A stretch of 64,000 nucleotides of DNA. Origin: RUG11462 sp045539315 (GTDB lineage Bacteria > Bacillota > Clostridia > Oscillospirales > Acutalibacteraceae). The stretch is from positions 107,532-171,531 of the forward strand of contig JAZQFC010000010.1 of the NCBI GenBank assembly GCA_045539315.1, in the 5' to 3' direction. How positions within the stretch are numbered: position 1 is the stretch's first letter; every line of letters starts with the position of its first letter. Positions 7,745-17,351 of this stretch are shown here, one piece after another. The notes under the pieces were generated by a model that did not search any database, had not been told where the DNA came from, and saw nothing but the letters and a program-made list of their open reading frames with translations. The position numbers and the translations under genes were made by a program.

Positions 7745-8884
7745 ATGGAACAAAAAAAGAATATTATTGAACTTAAAAACATTACTGTATCATTTGATGG
7801 CGAAAAGGTTTTAGACGATATATCTCTTTGTATATCAGATAAAGAATTCGTCACATTGCTCGGTCCTTCGGGGTGTGGTAAAACAACAACCCTTCGTATT
7901 ATTGCGGGATTTTTAGAGCCGGATTTAGGTGATGTTTTTTTTGATGGAAAAAGAATTAATGAACTTCCTGCTAATAAGCGAAATGTAAATACTATTTTCC
8001 AGCGTTATGCGCTTTTTCCACATCTCAATGTTTATGATAACATTGCTTTTGGTTTGAAAGTAAAACGAGTTCCGAAAGATGAGATTAAACAAAGAGTAAA
8101 AGAGATGTTGAAACTTATCAACCTTGAAGGCTTTGAAAAGAGAAGTATTTCAGGGCTTTCAGGCGGTCAACAACAACGTGTGGCAATTGCAAGAGCGGTT
8201 ATAAATAAACCAAAAGTATTGCTTTTAGATGAGCCACTCGCAGCGCTTGATTTGAAACTTCGCAAAGATATGCAGTCAGAACTTAAAAACATTCAAAAGC
8301 AACTTGGTATTACATTTATCTTTGTAACTCATGACCAGGAAGAAGCGCTTTCTATGTCTGATACAGTTGTTGTAATGAATGAAGGTAAAATTCAACATAT
8401 CGGTACACCGCAAGATATTTACAACGAGCCGGTTAACGCGTTTGTTGCAGATTTTATCGGCGAGTCAAATATTATTGATGGTGTTATGTTAGACGACTTC
8501 AAGGTAAAAATTGAAGGCGTTACTTTGCAATGTCTTGATAAAGGTTTTAAAGTAAACGAAGAGGTTGATGTAGTTATCAGACCTGAAGATGTTGATATTG
8601 TACCTGCAGAAAAAGGACTCATCACAGGCGAAGTTACATCGGTAACATTTTTAGGTGTGCACTATGAAATTATCGTTGATGTAAATGGCTTTAAATGGAT
8701 GATTCAAACTACAGATGAGTCAAAAGTAGGCGATAAAGTAGGACTTTTAATAGAGCCTGATGCAATACATATTATGAAAAAATCTAAATATTCTGGTCTT
8801 TATGGCGACTATAGTTCTTTCTCTGATGAAATGGATGATATATCTAATCCTGATATAACCATCGAGGAGGAAGAAGATGAATAA
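7745..8884 (+). CDS. potA: Spermidine/putrescine ABC transporter ATPase PotA
   Basis: Cytoplasmic ATPase that drives polyamine import through PotB/PotC. Visible: Walker A GPSGCGKTT near residue 41, Q-loop FQRYALFPHLNVYDN, ABC signature LSGGQQQRVAIARA, Walker B LLLDEPLAALD, switch histidine FVTHDQEEALSMSD, and a C-terminal TOBE region (about 235-350) with an acidic tail. Length 379 is normal. The ribosome site AAAGGGGG (7729-7736) is the segment that the leader can sequester. It overlaps potB by 8 bases, indicating translational coupling. CUT1-type sugar importers also have such ATPases, but the neighbours fix the polyamine assignment. Confidence 0.93.
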   Translation: MEQKKNIIELKNITVSFDGEKVLDDISLCISDKEFVTLLGPSGCGKTTTLRIIAGFLEPDLGDVFFDGKRINELPANKRNVNTIFQRYALFPHLNVYDNIAFGLKVKRVPKDEIKQRVKEMLKLINLEGFEKRSISGLSGGQQQRVAIARAVINKPKVLLLDEPLAALDLKLRKDMQSELKNIQKQLGITFIFVTHDQEEALSMSDTVVVMNEGKIQHIGTPQDIYNEPVNAFVADFIGESNIIDGVMLDDFKVKIEGVTLQCLDKGFKVNEEVDVVIRPEDVDIVPAEKGLITGEVTSVTFLGVHYEIIVDVNGFKWMIQTTDESKVGDKVGLLIEPDAIHIMKKSKYSGLYGDYSSFSDEMDDISNPDITIEEEEDE

Positions 8885-9698
8885 AACGCTTACTTCTCGT
8901 CTTATAAATGCGCCTTATATTATTTGGTCAGCGTTGTTTATTGTTGTGCCATTAATAATAGTTGGTTATTTTACTTTTACTGATTCAAATGGTGCATTTT
9001 CGCTTGAAAATTTCAAAGAAATTCCGGAATATTTTGATATATTTATGCGTTCTATTGGTTATGCATTAGTAGCAACCGTTATTACGTTTATTCTTGCATA
9101 TCCGTTTTCTTATTTTATGAGTAAGGCAAGAAAAAACACACAGGGCATTATGATGATGCTTGTAATGCTTCCTATGTGGATGAACTTGCTTATTCGTACA
9201 TATTCTTGGACAACAATTCTTGAAAAAACAGGACTTATCAATTCTGTTTTAGGCTTTTTTGGTATAGGACCATTGCAACTTATCGGCACATCAGGCGCTG
9301 TAATTCTTGGTATGGTTTATAACTATTTGCCATATATGATTTTGCCTATTTATACTTCTATTACTAAAATTGATAATTCGCTTTATGAAGCGGCAGAAGA
9401 TTTAGGTGGGGATGCTTTTCAAAAGTTTAAAAGAGTGATTTTCCCATTATCTGTTCCTGGCATTATTTCAGGTATTACAATGGTTTTTGTACCATCGGTT
9501 TCAACTTTTTATATTGCAGATAAATTGGGTAGCACAAAAACTCTTATGATAGGCGATGTTATTCAAAAGAAATTTGATTTAGATGTTTATTCAGGTGTAG
9601 GTGCTTCGCTTTCGCTTGTTTTGATGATAATGATTTTTATTTGCATTATTATTATGAATAAATTTTCTGATGACGATGATGGGGGTATTGTTGTATGA
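8877..9698 (+). CDS. potB: Polyamine ABC transporter permease PotB
   Basis: Inner-membrane permease with six predicted transmembrane segments (first about residues 13-32, last about 245-262). The EAA loop that contacts PotA is visible as LYEAAEDLGGDAFQKFKRVIFPLSVPGI near 170-195. Length 273 fits PotB. It overlaps potA by 8 bases at the front and the potCD start by 4 bases (ATGA) at the back. Confidence 0.92.
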   Translation: MNKTLTSRLINAPYIIWSALFIVVPLIIVGYFTFTDSNGAFSLENFKEIPEYFDIFMRSIGYALVATVITFILAYPFSYFMSKARKNTQGIMMMLVMLPMWMNLLIRTYSWTTILEKTGLINSVLGFFGIGPLQLIGTSGAVILGMVYNYLPYMILPIYTSITKIDNSLYEAAEDLGGDAFQKFKRVIFPLSVPGIISGITMVFVPSVSTFYIADKLGSTKTLMIGDVIQKKFDLDVYSGVGASLSLVLMIMIFICIIIMNKFSDDDDGGIVV

Positions 9699-11626
9699 AA
9701 ATACTCTCAAAACTTACAAATATCTTAATGTTTGGCTTTTTATATGCGCCAATTGCAGTAATGATTTTCTTTTCATTTAACTCATCTTCTTCAACTTATG
9801 TTTTTCAAGAGTTTTCGCTTAAATGGTATAGAGAATTATTTAACTCATCAACCACCGTTACTGCTTTGAAAAATACATTGCTTTTGGCGGTGCTTTCTGC
9901 TATTATCGCAACTGTTTTTGGCACAATTGCGGCAGTTGGTATTCATAATATGCGTTCAAAAGCGGCAAAAAACACCATTATGGGTATAACAAATATTCCT
10001 ATGATGAACCCTGATGTTGTAACCGGTGTTTCTTTAATGCTTTTGTTTGTGTTTATTGGCAGACTTTTAGCGTTTAATAATTCATTAAGTTTTTATACAC
10101 TGCTTATTGCTCATATTACTTTCAACTTGCCTTATGTAATTTTAAATGTTTTGCCAAAACTTCGCGCTTGTGGCAGTAGTTTAACAGAAGCGGCGCAAGA
10201 TTTAGGTTGTACATATTTCCAAGCGTTTACAAAGGTTGTTTTGCCTAACATTTCATCAGGAATTATTTCTGGTCTTTTAATGGCGTTTACATTATCTCTT
10301 GATGATTTTGTTATCAGTTATTTTACTAATGGAACAGGTTTTCAAACCCTGCCATTGCTTATTTATTCAAAAACCAAAAAAGCAGTAAAACCTGATATTT
10401 ATGCGCTTTCAACTATTATATTTATTGCTGTTTTGTTATTGCTTCTTTTGGTAAATGTAATTAAAGCAAAAACCGAAAATGTAAAACCAAAGCAAAATAA
10501 AAAGCATTCAAAATTCAAAAGAATAACTGCTTCTATTTTGGCTTTTGTAATGTGCGCTGGCATAGTTGTTTATTCTGTTTCGCCTACAAAGAGCAAATAT
10601 GATGATTTAATTGCAAAATTTGATAGCAAATATTCAAAATCTCTTGCAGGTACAACGCTCAATGTATTCAACTGGGGTGAGTACATTGCAGATGGTGTTG
10701 ATGGCTCGCTTGATGCAATTGAAGTATTTGAAGAATTAACAGGCATAGATGTTAATTATGATAACTTTGAATCAAATGAAACTATGTACTCAAAACTTGT
10801 AAGTGGCGCAGTTTCTTATGATATTATAATTCCTTCTGATTATATGATACAAAGACTTAAAGATGAAGGAATGTTAAGAAAATTAGATTTTACAAAAATT
10901 CCAAATTATAAATATATAGATAATAAGTACAAAGGTTTGTATTTTGATAAAAATGATGAATATTCTGTTCCTTATACCGTTGGTATGACAGGACTTATTT
11001 ACAATTCAAAAATGGTTAAAGGCGAAGTTGATTCTTGGTCTGTAATGTGGGATAAAAAATATTCAGGCGAGATTTTAACATTTAATAATTCTCGTGACGC
11101 TTTTTCTATCGCACAGTTTTTGCTCGGTCAAAGCGTTAATTCAACTAACAAAGCCGACTGGGATAAAGCCGCAGAAAAATTAATTGAGCAAAACCCACTT
11201 TTACAAGCGAGGGTTATGGACGAAGTGTTTACTAAAATGTCGGGTAGCAATGCGGCAATGGCACCTTATTATGCAGGCGATTTTTATAATATGTATGAAG
11301 ATAACAAAGATTTAAGATTTTGTTATCCAAAAGAGGGTGTAAATATCTTTGTTGACTCGATTTGTGTGCCGCATAATGCAGAGAATTTTGAGGCGGCAAT
11401 GATGTTTATAAACTTCTTATTAGAGCCTGAAATCGCTCTTCAAAACGCAGAAAGAATTTGCTACACTTCTCCTCATACAGCGGTTGTGGTTGATGATAGA
11501 TATTCTTTCAAAAACGATGAAATTTTATATCCATCTGTTTATCCAAAAACACAGTTTTATGAGAATATAGATAAAGATACAAGAAAATATTATGAAAAAC
11601 TTTGGGAAGAGGTAAAAAGAAATTAA
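9695..11626 (+). CDS. potCD: PotC-PotD fusion: polyamine permease joined to its binding protein
   Basis: One 643-residue frame carries two subunits. Residues about 1-260 are the PotC permease, with an EAA loop LTEAAQDLGCTYFQAFTKVVLPNI near 165-190. After a lysine-rich linker (about 262-276) an additional membrane segment (about 277-295) anchors a PotD-like periplasmic-type binding domain (about 315-643) opening TLNVFNWGEYIADG and containing DIIIPSDYMI and YSVPYTVGMTGLIYN. The frame is uninterrupted, so this is a real fusion. It tethers the polyamine receptor on the outer face of the membrane, replacing the separate lipoprotein usual in Gram-positives. PotCD fusions are known in other Firmicutes and related groups. 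Confidence 0.93.
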   Translation: MKILSKLTNILMFGFLYAPIAVMIFFSFNSSSSTYVFQEFSLKWYRELFNSSTTVTALKNTLLLAVLSAIIATVFGTIAAVGIHNMRSKAAKNTIMGITNIPMMNPDVVTGVSLMLLFVFIGRLLAFNNSLSFYTLLIAHITFNLPYVILNVLPKLRACGSSLTEAAQDLGCTYFQAFTKVVLPNISSGIISGLLMAFTLSLDDFVISYFTNGTGFQTLPLLIYSKTKKAVKPDIYALSTIIFIAVLLLLLLVNVIKAKTENVKPKQNKKHSKFKRITASILAFVMCAGIVVYSVSPTKSKYDDLIAKFDSKYSKSLAGTTLNVFNWGEYIADGVDGSLDAIEVFEELTGIDVNYDNFESNETMYSKLVSGAVSYDIIIPSDYMIQRLKDEGMLRKLDFTKIPNYKYIDNKYKGLYFDKNDEYSVPYTVGMTGLIYNSKMVKGEVDSWSVMWDKKYSGEILTFNNSRDAFSIAQFLLGQSVNSTNKADWDKAAEKLIEQNPLLQARVMDEVFTKMSGSNAAMAPYYAGDFYNMYEDNKDLRFCYPKEGVNIFVDSICVPHNAENFEAAMMFINFLLEPEIALQNAERICYTSPHTAVVVDDRYSFKNDEILYPSVYPKTQFYENIDKDTRKYYEKLWEEVKRN

Positions 11627-12271
11627 ATGGTAAAAGCAGTTATTTTTGACCTCGATGGTACTCTTCTTAATACTATTGATGACCTTGCAAATTCGGTTAA
11701 TTTTATGCTAAAGCAGTTTCAATTTCCAACATTCTCGGTTGATGAGTATAAATATAAAGTTGGCAATGGAATGAGAAAATTAATTGAGCGCTCATTACCA
11801 AAAACTCACAAAACCGATAATCAAATTGATATGTCTTTAAGTGTTTTTATGGAATATTATAATCAGCATAAAAACGATAACACTGCACCTTATAAAGGCA
11901 TAATTGATTTGTTAAATGAGTTAAAAAACAAAGGCATAAAATTAGCAGTTGTTACAAATAAAGCGCATATATCTGCAAAACCACTTATCGAAAATACATT
12001 TCCTAATATTTTCGATGAAATTGCAGGGCAAAAAGAAGGAATACCAACAAAACCAAACCCACAGTCAGTTTTGAATGTTTTAGAAAAACTGAATGTAACG
12101 CCGGATGAATGTCTTTTTATAGGAGATAGCGGTGTTGATATGCAAACTGCAAAAAATGCTCAAATAACCGCAGTTGGCGTTTTATGGGGCTTTAGAGAAA
12201 AAAGTGAATTAATACAAAATGGCGCAGATGAAATTATCTCATCGCCGCTTGAATTACTAAAATTTATTTAG
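11627..12271 (+). CDS. HAD-superfamily phosphatase, phosphoglycolate phosphatase-like
   Basis: Predicted cytosolic small-molecule phosphatase. Motif I FDLDGTLLNT (nucleophile Asp near residue 8), motif II VVTNK near 107, motif III lysine and motif IV FIGDSGVDMQTA near 165 are all present, with an alpha-helical cap between about 17 and 82. Length 214 is typical. Its ATG directly follows the potCD stop (TAAATG), so it is the fourth gene of the operon. It could be a phosphoglycolate phosphatase or a pyrophosphatase; substrate cannot be told from sequence. A paralogue sits at 15908-16555. Confidence 0.85.
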   Translation: MVKAVIFDLDGTLLNTIDDLANSVNFMLKQFQFPTFSVDEYKYKVGNGMRKLIERSLPKTHKTDNQIDMSLSVFMEYYNQHKNDNTAPYKGIIDLLNELKNKGIKLAVVTNKAHISAKPLIENTFPNIFDEIAGQKEGIPTKPNPQSVLNVLEKLNVTPDECLFIGDSGVDMQTAKNAQITAVGVLWGFREKSELIQNGADEIISSPLELLKFI

Positions 12272-12281
12272 GAGAAACTTT

Positions 12282-14444
12282 ATGAAAACAGTAAAAACAG
12301 ATTTAACAATTGTGGGCGCAGGCTATGCAGGAATTTGTGCTGCTATTTCAGCGGCTAGACATGGGCTTCAAGTAGCCCTTATAAATGATAGAGATGTTTT
12401 GGGCGGTAATGCTTCAAGTGAGCATAGAATTCACGTAAACGGCTCGGCTATTGGTAACCACTCGCTTTTTGGTAGAGAAGGCGGTATTGCTGATGAATTA
12501 AAAATGTACACTTTTCATAAAAACCCTCGATATAATCAAAAGCAAGACTATCATTTGTCTGATATGGCGCTTTTAGATAAAGTTTTAGCAGAAGAAAATA
12601 TCGATTTATATCTTGGTACAGTTGTTTATGACTGCGAATGTGAAAACGATAAAATCACAAAAGTTTTCGCAATCAAACCAAAAACAAATGAAGAAATCTG
12701 TTTTGAAAGTGAACTTTTCTGCGATGCTTCCGGCGATGGTATTTTGGCATATAAATCAGGTTGCGAATTTAGAATGGGCAGAGAAGCAAAATCTGAATTT
12801 AACGAAAGTTTGGCAGTTGATGTGGCTGATAATGCCGCAATGCCAAGTTGCATTTTGTTCACAGTTGCTCATACAGGTAAACCTGTTAAATTTATCAAGC
12901 CAGATTTTGCTTATGACTTAATAGAAGATGATAAATTAAAGTATTTTGAGCGTCCAGAAACTGGTAGAAGAATGCCTGTTAATGCAGACGAATATCAAGG
13001 CATTTGGTGGCTTGAAGTTTCATATCCGTTTGACACAATTAAAGATGCAGATGAAATTGACTTTGAACTTAAAAAGTTAGTTTATGGATATTGGGATTAT
13101 ATTAAAAATTCAGGCAAATACCCAGAGGCAGAAGATATGGTTATTGACTGGATAGCCCCTTATGCTTCAAAGAGAGAATCTCGTAGATTTATGGGCGAAT
13201 ATATCTTGAATCAAAATGATATTCAAAGTTGCAGAGATTTTGAAGATAAGGTTTCAACAGGTGGTTGGTCGCTTGATATTCACGACTATAAGGGTATTTA
13301 TGGAGATGATAACACATCTGCTTTTGGCGAGGTTAAATCGCTTTATCCAATTCCGTTTTCTATTATGTATTCAAAAGATAAATCTAATTTATTTTTAGCA
13401 GGTAGAATCACAAGTTGCACTCATGTTGCAATGGGCTCAACTCGTGTTATTGAAACTCTCGGTTCTATGGCAGGGGCCGTTGGTACTGCCGCATCTCTTT
13501 GCAAAAAGTATGGTAAAACACCAACTCAAATTAGAAATGAGCATATTACAGAACTTCAGGATATGTTGCAAAAAGATGGTCAGTTTATCTTGTTTAGACA
13601 AGAAGACTGTGGTTTTGTTGAAGGTGCTAAAATCACCGCAAGTAGCACAAAACTATTAGAAAATTTAAGTGATGGCGAGTTTATAAAACTTGATAACAAC
13701 GCAATTCTCACATTGCCTGTTTCAAAAAGTTTTACAAATGAAATTCAGGTTAAAATCAAGGCAAATGCCGACACAACTTTAAAATATAGAGTTTGCGATG
13801 AGGTTACACCGCTTGTTTACACTTGTGGAGAAACTATTTTTGAAAACGAAGTAAAACTTGAAAAAGGCTTTGAAGGTTTTGTAATATTGTCGGTTGAAAC
13901 AAAAGGTAAACAACGCGTTTTTGTGGATATTGAGAAAAATGAAAATCTTGAAATTTTTACAACAGAAGAAAAAGCCCCTGGTGTACCTTCATTTATGGGT
14001 AGTATGTGGGCTGCAAAGAATGAAATTTCAAAATATATCGTATTCAAAGGTGTTGAAGAAAACGCCGATACTTATAATGTAGAAAATATTAAAAATGGTT
14101 ATTCAAGACCATATAAAAGCGCTAACTGTTGGGTTTCTAAAGGCACAGAAAATGAATGGTTAGAAGTTGAATTTGAAAAACCGGTTGATATTAAGAATAT
14201 TCAAATTTATTTTGACGCACAGTTTGAAACCGACCATTTTGACAACAAAATCAAACAGTTGGTAACTGATTATAAATTAACTGTTTTCTCGAATTCTGGC
14301 GAAGAGAAAATCGTTATGAAAGATAATTATATGGCGAGAAATTCTTTTGATACTAATATTACAAACGCTACCAAATTAAGATTTGATTTTATCAAAAATA
14401 ATGGCGCTAAAAACTTTAGTGTTTTCGCAGTTAAAGTGTTTTAA
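12282..14444 (+). CDS. FAD-dependent oxidoreductase with C-terminal beta-sandwich domains
   Basis: Predicted flavoenzyme of the FAD_oxidored family. The N-terminus has the dinucleotide motif VGAGYAGICAAISAARHG (about residues 10-27) and the following GGNASSEHR stretch; ELFCDASGDGILAYKSG near 145-160 and LFLAGRITSCTHVAMGSTRV near 370-390 complete the FAD fold. Residues about 470-720 are a separate beta-rich region whose last part (CWVSKGTENEWLEVEFEKP onward) resembles F5/8-type carbohydrate-binding sandwiches. No signal peptide is seen. It follows the HAD gene by 10 bases, as the last gene of the pot transcript. Substrate unknown; polyamine or sugar oxidation are both guesses. Confidence 0.75.
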   Translation: MKTVKTDLTIVGAGYAGICAAISAARHGLQVALINDRDVLGGNASSEHRIHVNGSAIGNHSLFGREGGIADELKMYTFHKNPRYNQKQDYHLSDMALLDKVLAEENIDLYLGTVVYDCECENDKITKVFAIKPKTNEEICFESELFCDASGDGILAYKSGCEFRMGREAKSEFNESLAVDVADNAAMPSCILFTVAHTGKPVKFIKPDFAYDLIEDDKLKYFERPETGRRMPVNADEYQGIWWLEVSYPFDTIKDADEIDFELKKLVYGYWDYIKNSGKYPEAEDMVIDWIAPYASKRESRRFMGEYILNQNDIQSCRDFEDKVSTGGWSLDIHDYKGIYGDDNTSAFGEVKSLYPIPFSIMYSKDKSNLFLAGRITSCTHVAMGSTRVIETLGSMAGAVGTAASLCKKYGKTPTQIRNEHITELQDMLQKDGQFILFRQEDCGFVEGAKITASSTKLLENLSDGEFIKLDNNAILTLPVSKSFTNEIQVKIKANADTTLKYRVCDEVTPLVYTCGETIFENEVKLEKGFEGFVILSVETKGKQRVFVDIEKNENLEIFTTEEKAPGVPSFMGSMWAAKNEISKYIVFKGVEENADTYNVENIKNGYSRPYKSANCWVSKGTENEWLEVEFEKPVDIKNIQIYFDAQFETDHFDNKIKQLVTDYKLTVFSNSGEEKIVMKDNYMARNSFDTNITNATKLRFDFIKNNGAKNFSVFAVKVF

Positions 14445-14450
14445 ATAATA

Positions 14451-14482
14451 AAAAATGCCGAGCATTTCGCTCGGCATTTTGT
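14451..14482. terminator. Bidirectional terminator between the pot operon and htrA
   Basis: Perfect hairpin AAATGCCGAGC-ATTTC-GCTCGGCATTT with A and T tracts, in a converging intergenic gap. Confidence 0.9.
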
Positions 14483-14509
14483 TTATATAGAGAGGAATAA
14501 AGTAATTTG

Positions 14510-15748
14510 TTAGTTGTTAGACTCGCCTAGAGTTAACTGCGCATCATAATTCTTGCCATTTCTGTAAATTGTAATGCTAACAGTATCACCAGGTTTGCAT
14601 TTAATTCTCTCGGTATTATAATCGTCATAATCTTCAATTTTAACACCGTTGAACTCAACAATAATATCGGCGCTTCTTATACCAAGTTCATCGGCAGGGG
14701 AGCCGCTAGTAACTTCTTCAACAACTGCGCCTGCAGGATAACCCATAGAAATAAGGTCTTGTGCAGTATAGTCTGTGCTAACTTTAACACCAACATAAGC
14801 AAACTTTTTATCTTTGTTATTTATAATGTTGCTAACAATTTTCTTAACTGTGTTAGAAGGAATAGCAAACCCCATACCTTCGTATTCTTCGCTACTTATT
14901 TTAGAAGAATTAATACCAATTAATTTTCCATAACTATCAACCAAAGCGCCACCTGAATTACCAGGGTTAATAGCGGCATCGGTTTGTAAAAGTTTCATTT
15001 GAGCAGTGCCTTCAAGTTGAATGGTACGGTTAAGACCGCTAATAATACCGGAAGAAACTGAACTAATAAACTGCCTACCACCAGGGCTACCTATTGCAAC
15101 TGCAACATCGCCAACTGCAACTGTGTTTGAATCTGCAAATTCGATTTTAGAAAGCCCTGTTTTATTAATTTTTAAAACTGCTAAATCATAATCAGAATTA
15201 TAACCTACAACACTCGCAGGTATAGCAGTTTCAGTATCAGTTGAAAGAAAAACAGAAATTTGCGCGCTTTGTGCGGCGTTACTTTCTATCGCCATACTAA
15301 TAACGTGGTAATTAGTTATAATGTATCCGTCATCAGAATAAATAACGCCCGAACCTTCATTGCTTGTATCTGTTGAAAAGCCAAAAAATGTGCTAACAGA
15401 AGCGGTAACACCAATTCCAACAACGCTAGGCACAGCCTTTTGAGCAATTGCCGAAACCAAATTTGTAGATTGCTTATCAACAGTAATATTAGTAGTGGTA
15501 GAATTATTAATAATTCCGTTGTTATTTGATTTGCTATAATAATAAATTGTACCTGTTGTAATAGCAGAAGCAAGAATAGAACAAATCAAACAACAAGAAA
15601 TTAATGTACCAATTCCAAAGCCTTTTTTCTTTTTTGGTGGTTTGTTCGAAGAAAAGCCACCTTGTGGGGAATATGAATGCATAGGTCGTTGATACTCATT
15701 TTGATTTTGCCCTAATGGGTCAAAATTGTTAAAATTATTATTCTCCAA
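14510..15748 (-). CDS. htrA: HtrA/DegP-type membrane-anchored serine protease
   Basis: Quality-control protease acting outside the membrane. Order: hydrophilic cytoplasmic N-terminus with PPKKKKG, one transmembrane segment (about residues 48-70), trypsin-like domain with catalytic triad His148 (NYHVIS), Asp188 (DYDLAVLKI) and Ser265 (NPGNSGGAL), and one PDZ domain (about 320-405). The start is TTG at 15748, placed 8 bases after AAAGGAG; an upstream in-frame ATG would add residues read from promoter sequence. Two tandem TATAAT-like boxes lie upstream on the minus strand. It stands alone, converging with the pot operon. Confidence 0.93.
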   Translation of the reverse strand: MENNNFNNFDPLGQNQNEYQRPMHSYSPQGGFSSNKPPKKKKGFGIGTLISCCLICSILASAITTGTIYYYSKSNNNGIINNSTTTNITVDKQSTNLVSAIAQKAVPSVVGIGVTASVSTFFGFSTDTSNEGSGVIYSDDGYIITNYHVISMAIESNAAQSAQISVFLSTDTETAIPASVVGYNSDYDLAVLKINKTGLSKIEFADSNTVAVGDVAVAIGSPGGRQFISSVSSGIISGLNRTIQLEGTAQMKLLQTDAAINPGNSGGALVDSYGKLIGINSSKISSEEYEGMGFAIPSNTVKKIVSNIINNKDKKFAYVGVKVSTDYTAQDLISMGYPAGAVVEEVTSGSPADELGIRSADIIVEFNGVKIEDYDDYNTERIKCKPGDTVSITIYRNGKNYDAQLTLGESNN

Positions 15749-15847
15749 AACACAAACTCCTTTAATCAAATTTTCTAAAATTATTATACACATATTATAA
15801 AACAAAACCATTTAAATTTTATGAATAAAAAGTAAATTATATTGTTG

Positions 15848-15876
15848 TTGAATTAAAAAATAAAATGTGTTATAAT
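15848..15876 (+). promoter_or_regulatory. Promoter of the HAD/beta-propeller gene pair
   Basis: TTGAAT (15848-15853), 17 bases, TATAAT (15871-15876). Confidence 0.65.
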
Positions 15877-15907
15877 CATAAAAAAGCATTTAAAAGGTGG
15901 TGGCGAA

Positions 15908-16555
15908 ATGCAAAAACAGTATATCTTTTTTGATTTTGATGGTACGCTCGTTGATACAAGCGAGGGTATATTTTACGCATTAGCCTATGCCTTTGAATGT
16001 ATGGGAGAGCCAAAAATGAGCGTTAAAGATATGCGCAGATTTATCGGCCCACCGCTTGAGCAGTCTTTTGTTACATATAATAATATGACTGAAGAAGAGT
16101 CTATACAAGCCACCGAGCATTTTAGAAAAGTTTATAAAACCGATGGCGTTTATATGCATAAAGTTTATGATGGTGTAATAGAAACTTTAAAGGCTTTGAA
16201 ATCTCGTGGCAAAACTCTTGTTATTGCAACATCAAAACCGGAGCCACTTGCCGTGCAAATTATGAAAGAAAATGGTTTTTATGATTATTTTGATGTAATT
16301 TCAGGCGCAACTCTTGATGGAGTGAGAAGCACGAAACAGCAGGTTTTAAATTATGCAATAAATCTTGCAAAACCAGATTCGCTTGATAATTGTGTGCTTG
16401 TTGGCGATTCAAAAAGTGACGCAGTTGGCGCAAATCAGGTTGGAATGGACTTTGTAGGTGTTTTATATGGTTTTGGCACAGAAAAAGAGTTGCAAATAGA
16501 AAATACAAAAGCATTGATAGAAAAATTAACAGATTTATTAAAAATAATTGATTAG
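15908..16555 (+). CDS. HAD-superfamily hydrolase, phosphoglycolate phosphatase-like paralogue
   Basis: Predicted phosphatase with motif I FFDFDGTLVDTSEG (Asp near residue 9), motif II VIATSKPEPLA near 102, and motif IV CVLVGDSKSDAVGA near 162. Cap residues MRRFIGPPLEQSF near 40-55 match the PGP/GPH branch often described as 5'-nucleotidase or phosphoglycolate phosphatase. Ribosome site AAAGGTGG lies 7 bases before ATG. It is followed after 11 bases by the unknown 226-residue gene. Confidence 0.85.
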   Translation: MQKQYIFFDFDGTLVDTSEGIFYALAYAFECMGEPKMSVKDMRRFIGPPLEQSFVTYNNMTEEESIQATEHFRKVYKTDGVYMHKVYDGVIETLKALKSRGKTLVIATSKPEPLAVQIMKENGFYDYFDVISGATLDGVRSTKQQVLNYAINLAKPDSLDNCVLVGDSKSDAVGANQVGMDFVGVLYGFGTEKELQIENTKALIEKLTDLLKIID

Positions 16556-16566
16556 GGGTAAAATAA

Positions 16567-17247
16567 GTGAAACAGATTTTTGGCGCAGGAGCGCTTACCT
16601 TAACACCTTGTAATAGGGGATTCGTTTTTGCAGAGGCGCACAAAAACTTGCAAAATGGCGAAGTTAAAAATATAATAACATTTAATCAGCATAGTTTTGA
16701 TACAGGCGTTACAAATGCCATCACAAAAACTGCGTATTTGAATAGTATATTTTTAAATCATAGCGACTTTTTAAAGGAAGAAATTGATGATTATATTAAT
16801 ATAATCGCAGTTTTCACTCCAAGTTTTGGCACTATTATTGTAAAGCCAAACGGAATGGCAATTGCATATGATTACAACTGCAATTTTAAATGGAGAGGTA
16901 GTTTGAAATATAAAGGCTATGCGCCAACAGACGCAGTGATTTATGGCGATTCTTTGTGGTGCGCTTATCCTGATTCAAATACCATTATTAGATATAATGC
17001 ATATTCAATGCGCCAGGAATTTAAAATTGGTAGTGGTGTTGGCGAAGAATTGAACGAGCCTTATGCACTATTTCCGCTTGAAGATGGCATTGTAATATCA
17101 TCGCAAAACAAAGGGCTTATTCAAAAGTTTATGTATGATGATTATAAATTAGAAACATTGTATGAACTTGATGAACCTGCGCAAAAATATATAAAAGTAG
17201 ATTCAAACGAAGTAATTCTCACAAAATCAGGAATTTATAGATTATAA
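16567..17247 (+). CDS. Unknown protein, possible beta-propeller
   Basis: I do not recognise this 226-residue protein. It begins with GTG at 16567 (AGGGG eight bases upstream) right after the HAD gene, so probably shares its transcript. It has no signal peptide or membrane span. The sequence is beta-rich with repeated aromatic-Asp-Asn patterns (IAYDYNCNFKWRG, VIYGDSLWCAYPDSNTIIRYN, ALFPLEDGIVISSQNKGLIQKF), which resembles the blade periodicity of NHL or six-bladed propellers. A partner-binding or sensor role is possible but unproved. Confidence 0.6.
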   Translation: MKQIFGAGALTLTPCNRGFVFAEAHKNLQNGEVKNIITFNQHSFDTGVTNAITKTAYLNSIFLNHSDFLKEEIDDYINIIAVFTPSFGTIIVKPNGMAIAYDYNCNFKWRGSLKYKGYAPTDAVIYGDSLWCAYPDSNTIIRYNAYSMRQEFKIGSGVGEELNEPYALFPLEDGIVISSQNKGLIQKFMYDDYKLETLYELDEPAQKYIKVDSNEVILTKSGIYRL

Positions 17248-17252
17248 TAAAG

Positions 17253-17284
17253 AACTGGATTGCTTTTGCAATCGAGTTTTTGCT
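17253..17284 (+). terminator. Terminator of the HAD/propeller transcript
   Basis: Hairpin GATTGC-TTTT-GCAATC followed by a T tract. It is immediately followed by the repeated motif listed at 17278-17303. Confidence 0.7.
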
Positions 17285-17303
17285 TTGGTTGTGCAGTTTT
17301 GAA
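17278..17303. repeat. 26-base terminator-adjacent repeat, copy 1
   Basis: TTTTGCTTTGGTTGTG followed by an AGTTTTGAA tail. The same 26 bases with one mismatch occur at 18821-18846. Both copies begin in the T tract of an intrinsic terminator, and a partial match (TTTTTGCTTTG) follows the terminator near 23930. Confidence 0.7.
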
Positions 17304-17351
17304 AAAGCAGAATAAAGTTTATTACACGAAGCATTTTAAAATTAAATCTAC

